This document shows positions 16,968-24,332 of a DNA stretch of 64,000 bases, piece by piece. This stretch comes from JACMRI01 sp043778625 (GTDB lineage Bacteria > Bacteroidota > Bacteroidia > UBA4408): assembly GCA_043778625.1 (NCBI GenBank), contig JAYWFU010000052.1:23247-87246 (forward strand), in the 5' to 3' direction. A model generated the notes under the pieces. It made no database searches. It was not told the origin of the DNA and was given only the letters and a program-made list of their open reading frames with translations. Position numbers and translations under genes: made by a program. Position 1 is the stretch's first letter. Each line of letters begins with the position of its first letter.

Positions 16968-17546
16968 TTAAAGATGTAGTGCTAAACCAATTGAAGAAAC
17001 ACCTGTAGATAAATCGAGGAAAATACCTGCTTTATTGGTAATATGATATTCGGCACCCACGTGCGCATCAAGGTATAATGGATTGTAATTGTTATAGAGA
17101 TTTCTGTTACCCGCATAATCATTTTCCCACACTACTCGTTTGTAAACAAAACCTAACGAAGCTGCAGCATAAAAATCCCACTTAGCGCCCGCTTCCAATA
17201 GTCTATCAAAATAATACGTACCCTTTACACCAATAGGTATATAAGTGGAACGATAACTATATGACCTATACGACGGATCGTAATATGGTTTGTTAGGATT
17301 ACCCCAATAATAATTACTACGACTACTATAAATACTAATAAATGGCGCCAGTGTTAAATCTTTAGCAACATCAAACTCATAATTAATTGTTAGTGGTAAT
17401 GAATTAGCTGCGTAACCATAGTAGCCCGTACCAATCCCTATGTTTAGTGTATTACCATGTTTTTCGCTCGTTTTTACTTCCTGTGCTATACTGCTGTTAG
17501 TTGCCACTATTAATAATACAACTACTGTGTTTATTATTGTTTTCAT
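16968..17546 (-). CDS. Outer membrane beta-barrel protein
   Basis: The 192-residue product has a signal peptide (MKTIINTVVVLLIVATNSSIAQ) and then alternating hydrophobic/polar strands with many Tyr residues, for example LNIGIGTGYYGYAANSLPLT and RSTYIPIGVKGTYYFD. It ends with a hydrophobic residue-rich strand (SIGLALHL), usual for eight-stranded barrels inserted by BAM. A loop is very rich in Tyr, Ser, Pro and Asn (about 75-100). It is preceded by a second barrel gene by 23 bp. It may be a small porin or structural protein; no ligand can be inferred. Confidence 0.8.
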   Translation of the reverse strand: MKTIINTVVVLLIVATNSSIAQEVKTSEKHGNTLNIGIGTGYYGYAANSLPLTINYEFDVAKDLTLAPFISIYSSRSNYYWGNPNKPYYDPSYRSYSYRSTYIPIGVKGTYYFDRLLEAGAKWDFYAAASLGFVYKRVVWENDYAGNRNLYNNYNPLYLDAHVGAEYHITNKAGIFLDLSTGVSSIGLALHL

Positions 17547-17569
17547 AATTTTAATTTAATTAGTATTAC

Positions 17570-18220
17570 TTATTTATATAATTTATAACCTACTGTTGCT
17601 TGATACCACACGTTTTTATAACGAGGAGTGGTAGATGTGCCATCGCCAGCATTAGTTTGTAAATCCCAGTTGGCACGTGCGCTAATAATAAAATGTTTCA
17701 TATTAATATCAATACCACATACTGCACTAAAAATGTTTTTGCGAATATTGTCTTGCTTAAACTCTTGTTCTTGCTGATAGCTTACTAGGGAACTAGAAAA
17801 CACATCTTTTTGATTTATTAAGTACGAAAACTGTGGCCCAGCAAGTAATGTAATAAATTCGCTTGGTTTTAATAAAAATTGTACTGGTATGTCAACGTAA
17901 GTGGTTGTTCTCGAAAAATCGTACTTACTACCAAGTATACTACCATTGCCCTTAAAGCCCTTTTGCGATAACAATATTTCTGGCTGCAAGCCAATATACT
18001 TGTCTATTGGTATAGCTACTAAAGCACCTGCTACAAAACCTACTTTAGCATCAGTATTAAACTGCTCGCCTTTGGCATCGTATACGTTTGAGTAATTTAA
18101 ACCTCCTCTAAAACCAAGTTGAAGTTTTTCTCTGTTATCTATATCGTCAGTACTGCTCTGTGCCACCACTACCGTAGTAGTTATTGTAAATAATGCGGCA
18201 ATTATTGTTAATGTTTTCAT
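17570..18220 (-). CDS. Porin-family outer membrane beta-barrel protein
   Basis: The 216-residue product has a signal peptide (MKTLTIIAALFTITTTVVVA, then QSSTDD). The mature part begins with LQLGFRGGLNYSNVYDA and contains GFVAGALVAIPIDKYIGLQP, IDIPVQFLLKP-like strands and LLAGPQFSYLIN, as in the OMP_b-brl_2 family of Bacteroidota. The barrel closes with YKNVWYQATVGYKLYK, ending on an aromatic/basic residue pair. The gene sits 40 bp downstream of the coiled-coil lipoprotein and 23 bp upstream of a second barrel gene. Such proteins are abundant structural or porin-like components, and no substrate can be named. Confidence 0.85.
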   Translation of the reverse strand: MKTLTIIAALFTITTTVVVAQSSTDDIDNREKLQLGFRGGLNYSNVYDAKGEQFNTDAKVGFVAGALVAIPIDKYIGLQPEILLSQKGFKGNGSILGSKYDFSRTTTYVDIPVQFLLKPSEFITLLAGPQFSYLINQKDVFSSSLVSYQQEQEFKQDNIRKNIFSAVCGIDINMKHFIISARANWDLQTNAGDGTSTTPRYKNVWYQATVGYKLYK

Positions 18221-18260
18221 AATTTTTAGTTGTTTTTAGTTATTAATTTATTTGTTGATA

Positions 18261-18722
18261 TTATTTAGCATTATTAACATTTATGTCTTTTATTGCTGTT
18301 CCTAGTTCGTCCATATCATGGTTAAACTCACGCTTAAACGATTCCCACTTGTCCTTACCCTCAGCTTTGTATTCGTCCATACGTTTTTTAGCAGTAGTAT
18401 TTTTTTCTTCTAATGCTTCAATTTTTTTAGTGTACTCGGCTTTTACTTCTTTTTTCTCGGCTTTAATTCTAGCTTTCAAATCTGTGATGAGTTTATTGTT
18501 ACTCTCAATTTTTTCTTGTGTTGTTGCTCTATAAATAGCAATATCAGCTTCATATTCTTGGTTAGCATCAACTAAAGCAACAGTTGCGTCTTTTACTTCT
18601 TCGTTAGCTTCGGCTACATTTTCTTTAGCTTCCTTTACTTTTTGTTCAGCGCTACTGCAGCCTGTAGTAATTAGTGTAGCGGTTAGTATAACTGATGCTA
18701 GGCTTAGGGTTGAGTTTTTCAT
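18261..18722 (-). CDS. Coiled-coil lipoprotein
   Basis: The 153-residue product has a lipoprotein signal ending ITTGC, giving a lipidated Cys at residue 22. Nearly all the rest is predicted to be helical and highly charged: EQKVKEAKENVAEANEEVKD, LKARIKAEKKEVKAEYTKKI and so on, with heptad-like spacing. It ends FKREFNHDMDELGTAIKDIN. This is reminiscent of Lpp/YdeI-like or sll-type helical stress lipoproteins, without a specific family. It probably forms an oligomeric rod from the outer membrane into the periplasm. The CsbD gene lies 46 bp upstream and a porin-like gene 40 bp downstream. Confidence 0.78.
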   Translation of the reverse strand: MKNSTLSLASVILTATLITTGCSSAEQKVKEAKENVAEANEEVKDATVALVDANQEYEADIAIYRATTQEKIESNNKLITDLKARIKAEKKEVKAEYTKKIEALEEKNTTAKKRMDEYKAEGKDKWESFKREFNHDMDELGTAIKDINVNNAK

Positions 18723-18768
18723 AGTTTTAATTTTTTGTTAAATTGGTAATACGTTACTTGTTAAGTGT

Positions 18769-18957
18769 TTATAAGGCAGCTATTATTGAGTGTAACTCCT
18801 CTTTTGTTTTTCCTAATTTCACTTGCAATCTTCCTATCATTTCGTCTTGCTTGCCTTCAATTAGTAATACATCGCTATCTGTTAATAATGCAAATTGTTG
18901 TTTTAACTTGCCTTTTGTTTCATTCCAATTTCCTTTTAATTCGGTTAAATTTTTCAT
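18769..18957 (-). CDS. CsbD-family general-stress protein
   Basis: The 62-residue product starts MKNLTELKGNWNETKGKLKQ and continues with DEMIGRLQVKLGKTKEEL, the repeated G-x-W-x-x-x-K-G-K-L pattern of CsbD. CsbD is a SigB-controlled stress protein in Bacillus and is induced by phosphate or glucose starvation in several bacteria; its biochemical role is still unclear. In this window it is the first gene of a long minus-strand run with a lipoprotein, two barrels, lmo0937, YtxH and holin-like genes. No consensus -7 box is seen in the 260 bp upstream, so an alternative promoter is possible. Confidence 0.88.
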   Translation of the reverse strand: MKNLTELKGNWNETKGKLKQQFALLTDSDVLLIEGKQDEMIGRLQVKLGKTKEELHSIIAAL

Positions 18958-19157
18958 ATTATCTAATTTTAGTTTGTGTTATTATTACACTACAAATGTG
19001 CGTCTATCAAAGGTTAAAAGTGTTACACAAGTTATACTATAAGTTATATCATTCACACATTGCATTATTAGTTAATTGATATGCTAATTAAGTAACAAAC
19101 CTTTTAAGGTGTTGATTTCATTACGTTTTAACACCTATCAAGCACTAAAATAAGCGC

Positions 19158-19190
19158 AAAAAAAAGCATCGTACTTAATGTACGATGCTT
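19158..19190 (-). terminator. Rho-independent terminator of the kinase/receiver operon
   Basis: On the minus strand a perfect 11 bp stem (19180-19190 with 19164-19174) with a 5 nt loop is followed by eight T residues (plus-strand A run 19158-19165). It lies 27 bp after the stop of the receiver gene and separates the regulators from the CsbD operon. Confidence 0.85.
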
Positions 19191-19217
19191 AATTAAAAGA
19201 AAATAAGAGGCTTAAAA

Positions 19218-19652
19218 TCACATTCTATCCATATACCAGTTTAATTGTTTTTGCATTTTTTTAATTTTAAAAATAGTAGTTATGTTTTTTTGTAATCGCA
19301 CAAAAGCAGTTTCGCTTTTAACCACGTAATCAAACGCATTGTGATGCATACAATTAATAGCCACTTCTATTTTATCTTGCGACGATAGCATAATAACAGG
19401 TGTGTCTACATTAAACTCTTTTATTTTATCTAATGTTTGTAAGCCATTCATTGCATTTTTATCAATACCATCTAAATGATAATCTAATATTATAACATCA
19501 GGGTTTTGCGCTAATTCTTTTATGCATAATTCGCCAGTAGCAAAAGTTTTAATGTCAAAATTAGCATGCTGGAGAAATTCTATTTCTAACGATTTTAAAA
19601 GTAGTGCATCATCATCTACCAAAAATAATTTTATTAGGCTGGCATCGTTCAT
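19218..19652 (-). CDS. Single-domain response regulator
   Basis: The 144-residue product is a receiver domain only: LFLVDDDALLLKSL (acidic triad), D57 in VIILDYHLDG, SSQDK for the conserved Ser/Thr and VVKSE for the Lys. The last 20 residues are a basic helix (IFKIKKMQKQLNWYMDRM), with no DNA-binding domain. It overlaps the upstream hybrid kinase gene by 4 bases (ATGA), so it is translationally coupled to it. It probably takes phosphate from the Hpt domain of that kinase and acts by protein contact, or as a phosphate sink. Confidence 0.9.
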   Translation of the reverse strand: MNDASLIKLFLVDDDALLLKSLEIEFLQHANFDIKTFATGELCIKELAQNPDVIILDYHLDGIDKNAMNGLQTLDKIKEFNVDTPVIMLSSQDKIEVAINCMHHNAFDYVVKSETAFVRLQKNITTIFKIKKMQKQLNWYMDRM

Positions 19653-22384
19653 TTTTTATTTTTTTTAATTGTATTAAACTCTTCCGTTAATTCTTTACAA
19701 GCTTGCTGGCATACACTATCTAATTGCATCACCATATCATGTATGCTATCCGTTTGTTGTTGTGTGCTTGCGTATTCTTGTATTTTTTTTGCCATGGTTT
19801 CAAAATCAGCATGTATGCCCACTATCGAAAACGAAGGAATTATTTTATGTGCTGCTGCTTTTAATGTAGCCCAATCTTTATCCATCAAACTATTTTTCAT
19901 AGCCGTGAGCAATGGAGGAGTTTGTTCGAGGTATAACGCAATCATTTGCATCATCAAATCAGGATTCGATTTTGTGCGTTGCATTAAATAATTCAAATCA
20001 ATACATTTCTTTATTTCATTTTCTACAGTAACTACTTCTTTATTTTCGTCAACAAGCTTTACTAAATTAATAATCTTAGTATATAATAATCGTTCATCTA
20101 CTGGCTTCGCTATATAATCATTCATACCCACGGCTTTGCATTTGGCTACATCTACGGTGGTAACATCGGCCGTTAGGGCAATAATAGGAATGTTAGATTT
20201 CATTACGGTACGAATATGGTCAGTGGCTTCAAAGCCATTCATTTCAGGCATTTGCAAATCCATCAAAATAATATCGTAGGTGTTTACTATTAATTTTTCA
20301 ACTGCAATTCGTCCATTTGCCGCAATATCACACCCAAACCCAAAATCATCGAGCAGAGTTTTCATTAATAATTGGTTAAGAGCAATGTCCTCCACCACCA
20401 ATATTTTTATTGGCTTAACAGCTACATCAGTGGCTATTATGTCGGTAGTTACCTCTCCCGTTGTATTCGTTTTTAAAAACGGTAAGGTAACTCTAAACAC
20501 CGACCCCTCCCCTAATGTACTATTAACGGTTATTGTGCCACCTTGGGGTTCAACTAATTGTTTTACAATAGCTAAGCCTAAGCCTGTGCCTCCGTACAAA
20601 CGCGAAGTACCACTGGTAGCCTGCTGAAAATTCTCAAACACGTGTTCCATTTTACTCTCCGAAATACCTATGCCGGTATCAGCTACTTCAAATGCAATAA
20701 CTACCTGCTCATCATCTTGGCTAAGTAAATTAACACTTACGGTTATTTTTCCTGTATTGGTAAACTTAACAGCATTACTTACTAAGTTTAAAATAATTTG
20801 GTGCAATCGCACGGAGTCGCCCACTAATACACTAGGTATGTTAGCGTCGTAATGTTTAACCAACTGTAAATTTTTTTCCTGAATTTTAAGTTCAAACAAA
20901 TGTAACATAGCCGCTATTGATGATGCCATTTTAAAAGGCGTTTGTTCAAATGTCATTTTTCCAGCATCTACTTTTGCTAAATCTAATATGTCGTTAATCA
21001 ATACAATTAGGGCGTCGCCACTTACTTTAATAGCTTGTAAATATTCTTTTTGCTTGGGCGACAACTCCGTTTTTAACACCACTTTAGTAAAACCAATAAT
21101 AGCATTCATTGGCGTACGAATTTCATGGCTCATATTTGATAAAAACTGTTGCTTTGCCTTAACTGCTTCCTCAGCTATTTGCGTGGCTAACTCCGCTTTA
21201 GTTTTAGCTTCCTCAGCAAATGTAGTGGCTAACTCCGCAAATACTTTTGCTTCAATTAATTCAGTTTCAAATCGTTTTTGCTCCGTTACATCTCTCGCTG
21301 CTGCAAACACGCCTAATACTCTTCCTTTATCATCACGGTAAACCGATCCATTATACACTACCTGCGTTAGCTTTCCGTTTTTGTGCCGAATAGTAAGTGG
21401 ATAATCAGATACCACTCCTTTTTCAAATACTTGCTTGTACACTTCTCTCGCTTTTAGCGGTTCAGTAAAATAGTCAGCGAAATCAGTACCAATTAATTTT
21501 TCGCGTTTTTCGCCTGTAACTTTAACCGACGCTTCATTTACATCGGTAATTTTTCCGCCTAGCGATATTGTTATTAATGGATCAGTGGAAGCCTCTATTA
21601 AACTACGTACATACTGTGAAGCCTGCTTTTGCGAATTACTAAACGCCTCTAATTCCTTAGCTTCAATTTCTCGTTTGTATTTTTCTTTATTCTGAAAATC
21701 CAACTCTTCATCAGCAATAATTAATTCGGCCGCACGTTTTTCTTTTTCATCATTTTGAAACGCCAATTCTTTATTGGCTATAACTAATTCGTTGGCACGC
21801 TTTTGTTTTTCTTTATTCTGAAAATCCAACTCTTCGTCAGCAATAATTAATTCGGCTGCTCGCTTTTCTTTTTCATCATTTTGAAACGCTAACTCTTTAT
21901 TGGCTATAACCAATTCATTAGCTCGTTTTTCTTTTTCCTCGTTTTGAAATATAAGTTCCTTATTAGCCGTAGTTAATGCAGTTATGTCCCTATCAATGGT
22001 TGCAATACCTATAATTGCACCGTTGTCGTCTTTAATGGGCAGTATGTACAATGACACATCAATGCTTACCCCGCTTTTGGTAATGCGCTTAGTTTGATAT
22101 TGAGTAATGTTATGCCCCGCAATAATTTGTGCCGTTAATTGTGCGTACTCATTAATGTTGCTTGCCGGAATAATAAGATTTACGTTTTTGCCAATAATTT
22201 CGGCGGCGGTGTAGCCATATATTATTTCGGCACCATTATTCCACGAAGTAATAACACCAGCTAGTGTTTTAGTTTTTATGGCTAAATCCGAAAATTCAAT
22301 AATTAACGACGATAAACTTCCGCTTTTTTCGTAGGCAACTAATCTATCAAAGTCAGCATTTTGGTTGGCAATTTTATCTATCAT
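19649..22384 (-). CDS. Multi-PAS hybrid histidine kinase with 21-residue coiled-coil repeats and Hpt
   Basis: The 911-residue product has no membrane helix. PAS 1 spans about 15-137, followed by five 21-residue repeats (140-244), PAS 2 (about 255-370), a helix (371-410), HisKA with H420 in MSHEIRTP, HATPase_c (NLVSNAVKF, DTGIGIS, GTGLGLAIV), a receiver with D709 in LMDLQMPEMNG and K760, and an Hpt domain with H846 in AAHKI. Phosphate should pass H420-D709-H846 and then to the coupled single-domain receiver. It follows an AraC-type regulator gene by 5 bp. Its position just upstream of the CsbD/YtxH stress genes suggests that it controls them; the signal is unknown. Confidence 0.92.
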   Translation of the reverse strand: MIDKIANQNADFDRLVAYEKSGSLSSLIIEFSDLAIKTKTLAGVITSWNNGAEIIYGYTAAEIIGKNVNLIIPASNINEYAQLTAQIIAGHNITQYQTKRITKSGVSIDVSLYILPIKDDNGAIIGIATIDRDITALTTANKELIFQNEEKEKRANELVIANKELAFQNDEKEKRAAELIIADEELDFQNKEKQKRANELVIANKELAFQNDEKEKRAAELIIADEELDFQNKEKYKREIEAKELEAFSNSQKQASQYVRSLIEASTDPLITISLGGKITDVNEASVKVTGEKREKLIGTDFADYFTEPLKAREVYKQVFEKGVVSDYPLTIRHKNGKLTQVVYNGSVYRDDKGRVLGVFAAARDVTEQKRFETELIEAKVFAELATTFAEEAKTKAELATQIAEEAVKAKQQFLSNMSHEIRTPMNAIIGFTKVVLKTELSPKQKEYLQAIKVSGDALIVLINDILDLAKVDAGKMTFEQTPFKMASSIAAMLHLFELKIQEKNLQLVKHYDANIPSVLVGDSVRLHQIILNLVSNAVKFTNTGKITVSVNLLSQDDEQVVIAFEVADTGIGISESKMEHVFENFQQATSGTSRLYGGTGLGLAIVKQLVEPQGGTITVNSTLGEGSVFRVTLPFLKTNTTGEVTTDIIATDVAVKPIKILVVEDIALNQLLMKTLLDDFGFGCDIAANGRIAVEKLIVNTYDIILMDLQMPEMNGFEATDHIRTVMKSNIPIIALTADVTTVDVAKCKAVGMNDYIAKPVDERLLYTKIINLVKLVDENKEVVTVENEIKKCIDLNYLMQRTKSNPDLMMQMIALYLEQTPPLLTAMKNSLMDKDWATLKAAAHKIIPSFSIVGIHADFETMAKKIQEYASTQQQTDSIHDMVMQLDSVCQQACKELTEEFNTIKKNKK
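21653..21967 (-). repeat. Five 63 bp coding repeats in the hybrid kinase
   Basis: Residues 140-244 consist of five 21-residue units such as ANKELAFQNDEKEKRAAEL plus two more residues (three heptads). Units 2 and 4 are identical in sequence, and units 3 and 5 nearly so, showing that a 42-residue pair was duplicated. The copies differ at several synonymous sites, so the duplication is not very recent. Confidence 0.85.
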
Positions 22385-22389
22385 TTAGT

Positions 22390-22971
22390 TTAATTTATGT
22401 CGTTATTGCCACCTATATCTTCAATAGGATTTCGGCGTTTATCTTTTAATTGCTTAAAGTGAGAAGGTGTTAAGCCTGTAATTTTTTTAAACTGAGTGGA
22501 CAAATGCGCAACACTACTGTAGTTCATCTTCCAAGCTATTTCGGTTATCGTTAATTCGTCGTACATAATTAGTTCTTTAATATGCTCCACTTTGTGCATA
22601 ATTAAAAATTGAGCAATTGTAACACCCTGTACTTCGCTAAATAAATTGGCTAAGTAAGTGTAATCGTAATTTAGTTTTTCGGCTAAATAATCGGAGAAAT
22701 TAGTTTTAACTACCTCATCGTTATGATACACCATTTGAGTAATTACACTTTTAATTTTTTCAATTAAAATAGCTTTTTTATCGTCCATTAACTCTAGCCC
22801 TGTATCTACTAAGCCTATTTTCAGTAGCTCGCGTTGCTCATCAGTTATAGTTTCCATTATTTCTACTTCGCCTAATTCCACTAACATAAAATGCAAACCT
22901 AATTTTTTAAGTTCTTCTTTCACCATTATTTTACAACGATTACTTACCATATATTTTATGTATATTTTCAA
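22390..22971 (-). CDS. AraC-family regulator with a small ferredoxin-like N-terminal domain
   Basis: The 193-residue product ends in an AraC-type double helix-turn-helix: FLIMHKVEHIKELIMYDELT, ITEIAWKMNYSSVAHLSTQF, KKITGLTPSHFKQLK. The N-terminus (IYIKYMVSNRCKIMVKEELK, then LGLHFMLVELGEVEI) has the strand-helix-strand pattern of a heavy-metal-associated-like ferredoxin fold with a single Cys instead of CxxC. The start used is TTG at 22971, because the first strand (KIYIKYMV) is part of the domain; an ATG at 22950 would cut it. It heads an operon with the hybrid kinase and receiver. It likely regulates the neighbouring stress genes and its own operon. Confidence 0.82.
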   Translation of the reverse strand: MKIYIKYMVSNRCKIMVKEELKKLGLHFMLVELGEVEIMETITDEQRELLKIGLVDTGLELMDDKKAILIEKIKSVITQMVYHNDEVVKTNFSDYLAEKLNYDYTYLANLFSEVQGVTIAQFLIMHKVEHIKELIMYDELTITEIAWKMNYSSVAHLSTQFKKITGLTPSHFKQLKDKRRNPIEDIGGNNDIN

Positions 22972-23028
22972 CTAAATAGGTATATTATTGTTTTAGTGAA
23001 GATGCACTATTAAAACTCAACATCTATA

Positions 23029-23060
23029 TTTTATTTAGCATTAAAATATGCTAAATAAAA
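23029..23060. terminator. AT-rich hairpin after the GNAT gene, possible terminator
   Basis: Perfect 12 bp arms (23029-23040 and 23049-23060) close an 8 nt loop. The stem is almost all A-T and no clear T run follows on the minus strand, so it may be a weak terminator of the GNAT gene or a processing signal. Confidence 0.4.
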
Positions 23061-23075
23061 AAGCGAAAAAATGAG

Positions 23076-23609
23076 CTATTCTGGGTTTGAAACTGGCGGA
23101 ATTAATAACTGATACATGCTCTCGTCATCAAACCCTGTGGCAGTTTTATTCCATTGTTTCTTAATACCCACACATTCAAAATTTAAGCGATTAAATAATT
23201 GAATACTTGGTGTATTACTCACACCTATATTAGCGTATAATTGGTGTAATAGCAAGGTATGTGTAGCGTAATTAATTAGTGTTTGTAGGGCATCGGTGGC
23301 ATAACCTTGTTGCCTATAATCAGTATTGCCAATTAGTATACCTACGCCTGCACGTGCGTGCAAGGGGTTGTAATCAAATAAATCAATAGTACCAATAGGC
23401 GTGTTGTTGTGTGTAGTAATTACAAAACGAACTTGCTTGGTGGTGTGTAGGTCGTAAGAGCTATCGCGCAAATAGTTTTGCAATACTAACTTGCTGTAAG
23501 GCATTAGTGTACCACTTACTTGCCAGTTGTTTACATCGTTTTCCCAAGCATAAAGTACTGCAATATCAGCAGGTTCAATAGGGCGTAATAGTGTTTTAAT
23601 GCCACGCAT
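23076..23609 (-). CDS. GNAT family N-acetyltransferase (RimJ/RimL type)
   Basis: The 177-residue product shows the RimJ/RimL pattern: TLLRPIEPADIAVLYAWEND at the start, GTIDLFDYNPLHARAGVGIL in the middle, then the acetyl-CoA-binding stretch IGNTDYRQQGYATDALQTL and a final NTPSIQLFNRLNFECVGIKK. These enzymes acetylate N-terminal amines or small molecules such as amino acids and polyamines; the substrate cannot be told from sequence. The gene follows the SRPBCC gene by 9 bp and is probably co-transcribed with it from the promoter at 24198-24227. Confidence 0.88.
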   Translation of the reverse strand: MRGIKTLLRPIEPADIAVLYAWENDVNNWQVSGTLMPYSKLVLQNYLRDSSYDLHTTKQVRFVITTHNNTPIGTIDLFDYNPLHARAGVGILIGNTDYRQQGYATDALQTLINYATHTLLLHQLYANIGVSNTPSIQLFNRLNFECVGIKKQWNKTATGFDDESMYQLLIPPVSNPE

Positions 23610-23618
23610 TGGGTAAGA

Positions 23619-24161
23619 TTATTTTTGTTCTAAAATATTTTTCACATTGCGCAAACTCTCTTGCAACGCACCTCCTAACATACCTTCTATATTCATAAAT
23701 AATAGCATAATATTCATAGGGTAAGGCATTGACGAGGCAAAACCCCACGATAAAGTAGTACGCTCAGCATCAATAGCCGTTAAGCTCATGCAAGTATTAG
23801 CTAAGCCTGCAAAGGGTTTTATAAAACGAATTACAAATTCAATTTTTTCACCTTCGGTGATACGTACAATTTCTTGTTCGCCTTTGCCTACGCTTTTATT
23901 AGTACTATCCCATGCGTGTGTAAAACCTACATTACCGTCAATGCCTGTGTAAGTAGTGGCGGCGTCAGGGTCCATCATTACCCATTTAGAATAATTATGC
24001 TGATTTTTTACCTCTTTTACATAATTAAACACCTGGGCAGAAGGTGCTTTAATAGTAATGCTGCGAAGTAGTGTGTAGTGTTTTCTGGTAAAAGATGCGG
24101 TTATCAACAACACTACAATAAAAGTAACAAATGCAATAAGTAGTATAAATAAAATTGACAT
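23619..24161 (-). CDS. Membrane-anchored SRPBCC (START-like) protein
   Basis: From the ATG at 24161 the product has 180 residues: an N-terminal membrane helix (MSILFILLIAFVTFIVVLL), then a START/Bet-v1-like domain with TIKAPSAQVFNYVKEVKNQH, a central YTGIDGNVGFTHAWDS and GKGEQEIVRITEGEKIEF, and a final helix ending LRNVKNILEQK. A longer frame from a TTG at 24200 is possible, but that codon lies within the -7 box of a consensus promoter. The fold forms a pocket for hydrophobic ligands; the ligand is unknown. It is the first gene of a two-gene operon with GNAT. Confidence 0.82.
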   Translation of the reverse strand: MSILFILLIAFVTFIVVLLITASFTRKHYTLLRSITIKAPSAQVFNYVKEVKNQHNYSKWVMMDPDAATTYTGIDGNVGFTHAWDSTNKSVGKGEQEIVRITEGEKIEFVIRFIKPFAGLANTCMSLTAIDAERTTLSWGFASSMPYPMNIMLLFMNIEGMLGGALQESLRNVKNILEQK

Positions 24162-24197
24162 AGCTAATTTGACTGGGATTAACGTTAAATAATTTTT

Positions 24198-24227
24198 CAA
24201 ATTTATTGTTTATTATCATTAGCACAA
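24198..24227 (-). promoter_or_regulatory. Canonical promoter of the SRPBCC-GNAT operon
   Basis: On the minus strand TTG (24227-24225) is followed after exactly 19 nt by TAAATTTG (24205-24198). The expected transcription start is near 24192, about 30 nt before the ATG at 24161. A second TATTTTTG box (24235-24228) lies just upstream without a good -33 partner. Confidence 0.8.
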
Positions 24228-24332
24228 CAAAAATAGTTTGTGCATAATCATTTTTAAAAACACAGGTGTATTTTCAATGTTTTAAGTACATTTAGGTTTT
24301 TAAAAATTCAAATTTATTATATCGTATTATTT

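Noticed and set aside
24162..24200. TTG start extending the SRPBCC protein by 13 residues
   Set aside because: The TTG is part of the TAAATTTG box of a consensus promoter with a TTG 19 nt upstream; the ATG at 24161 is preferred.
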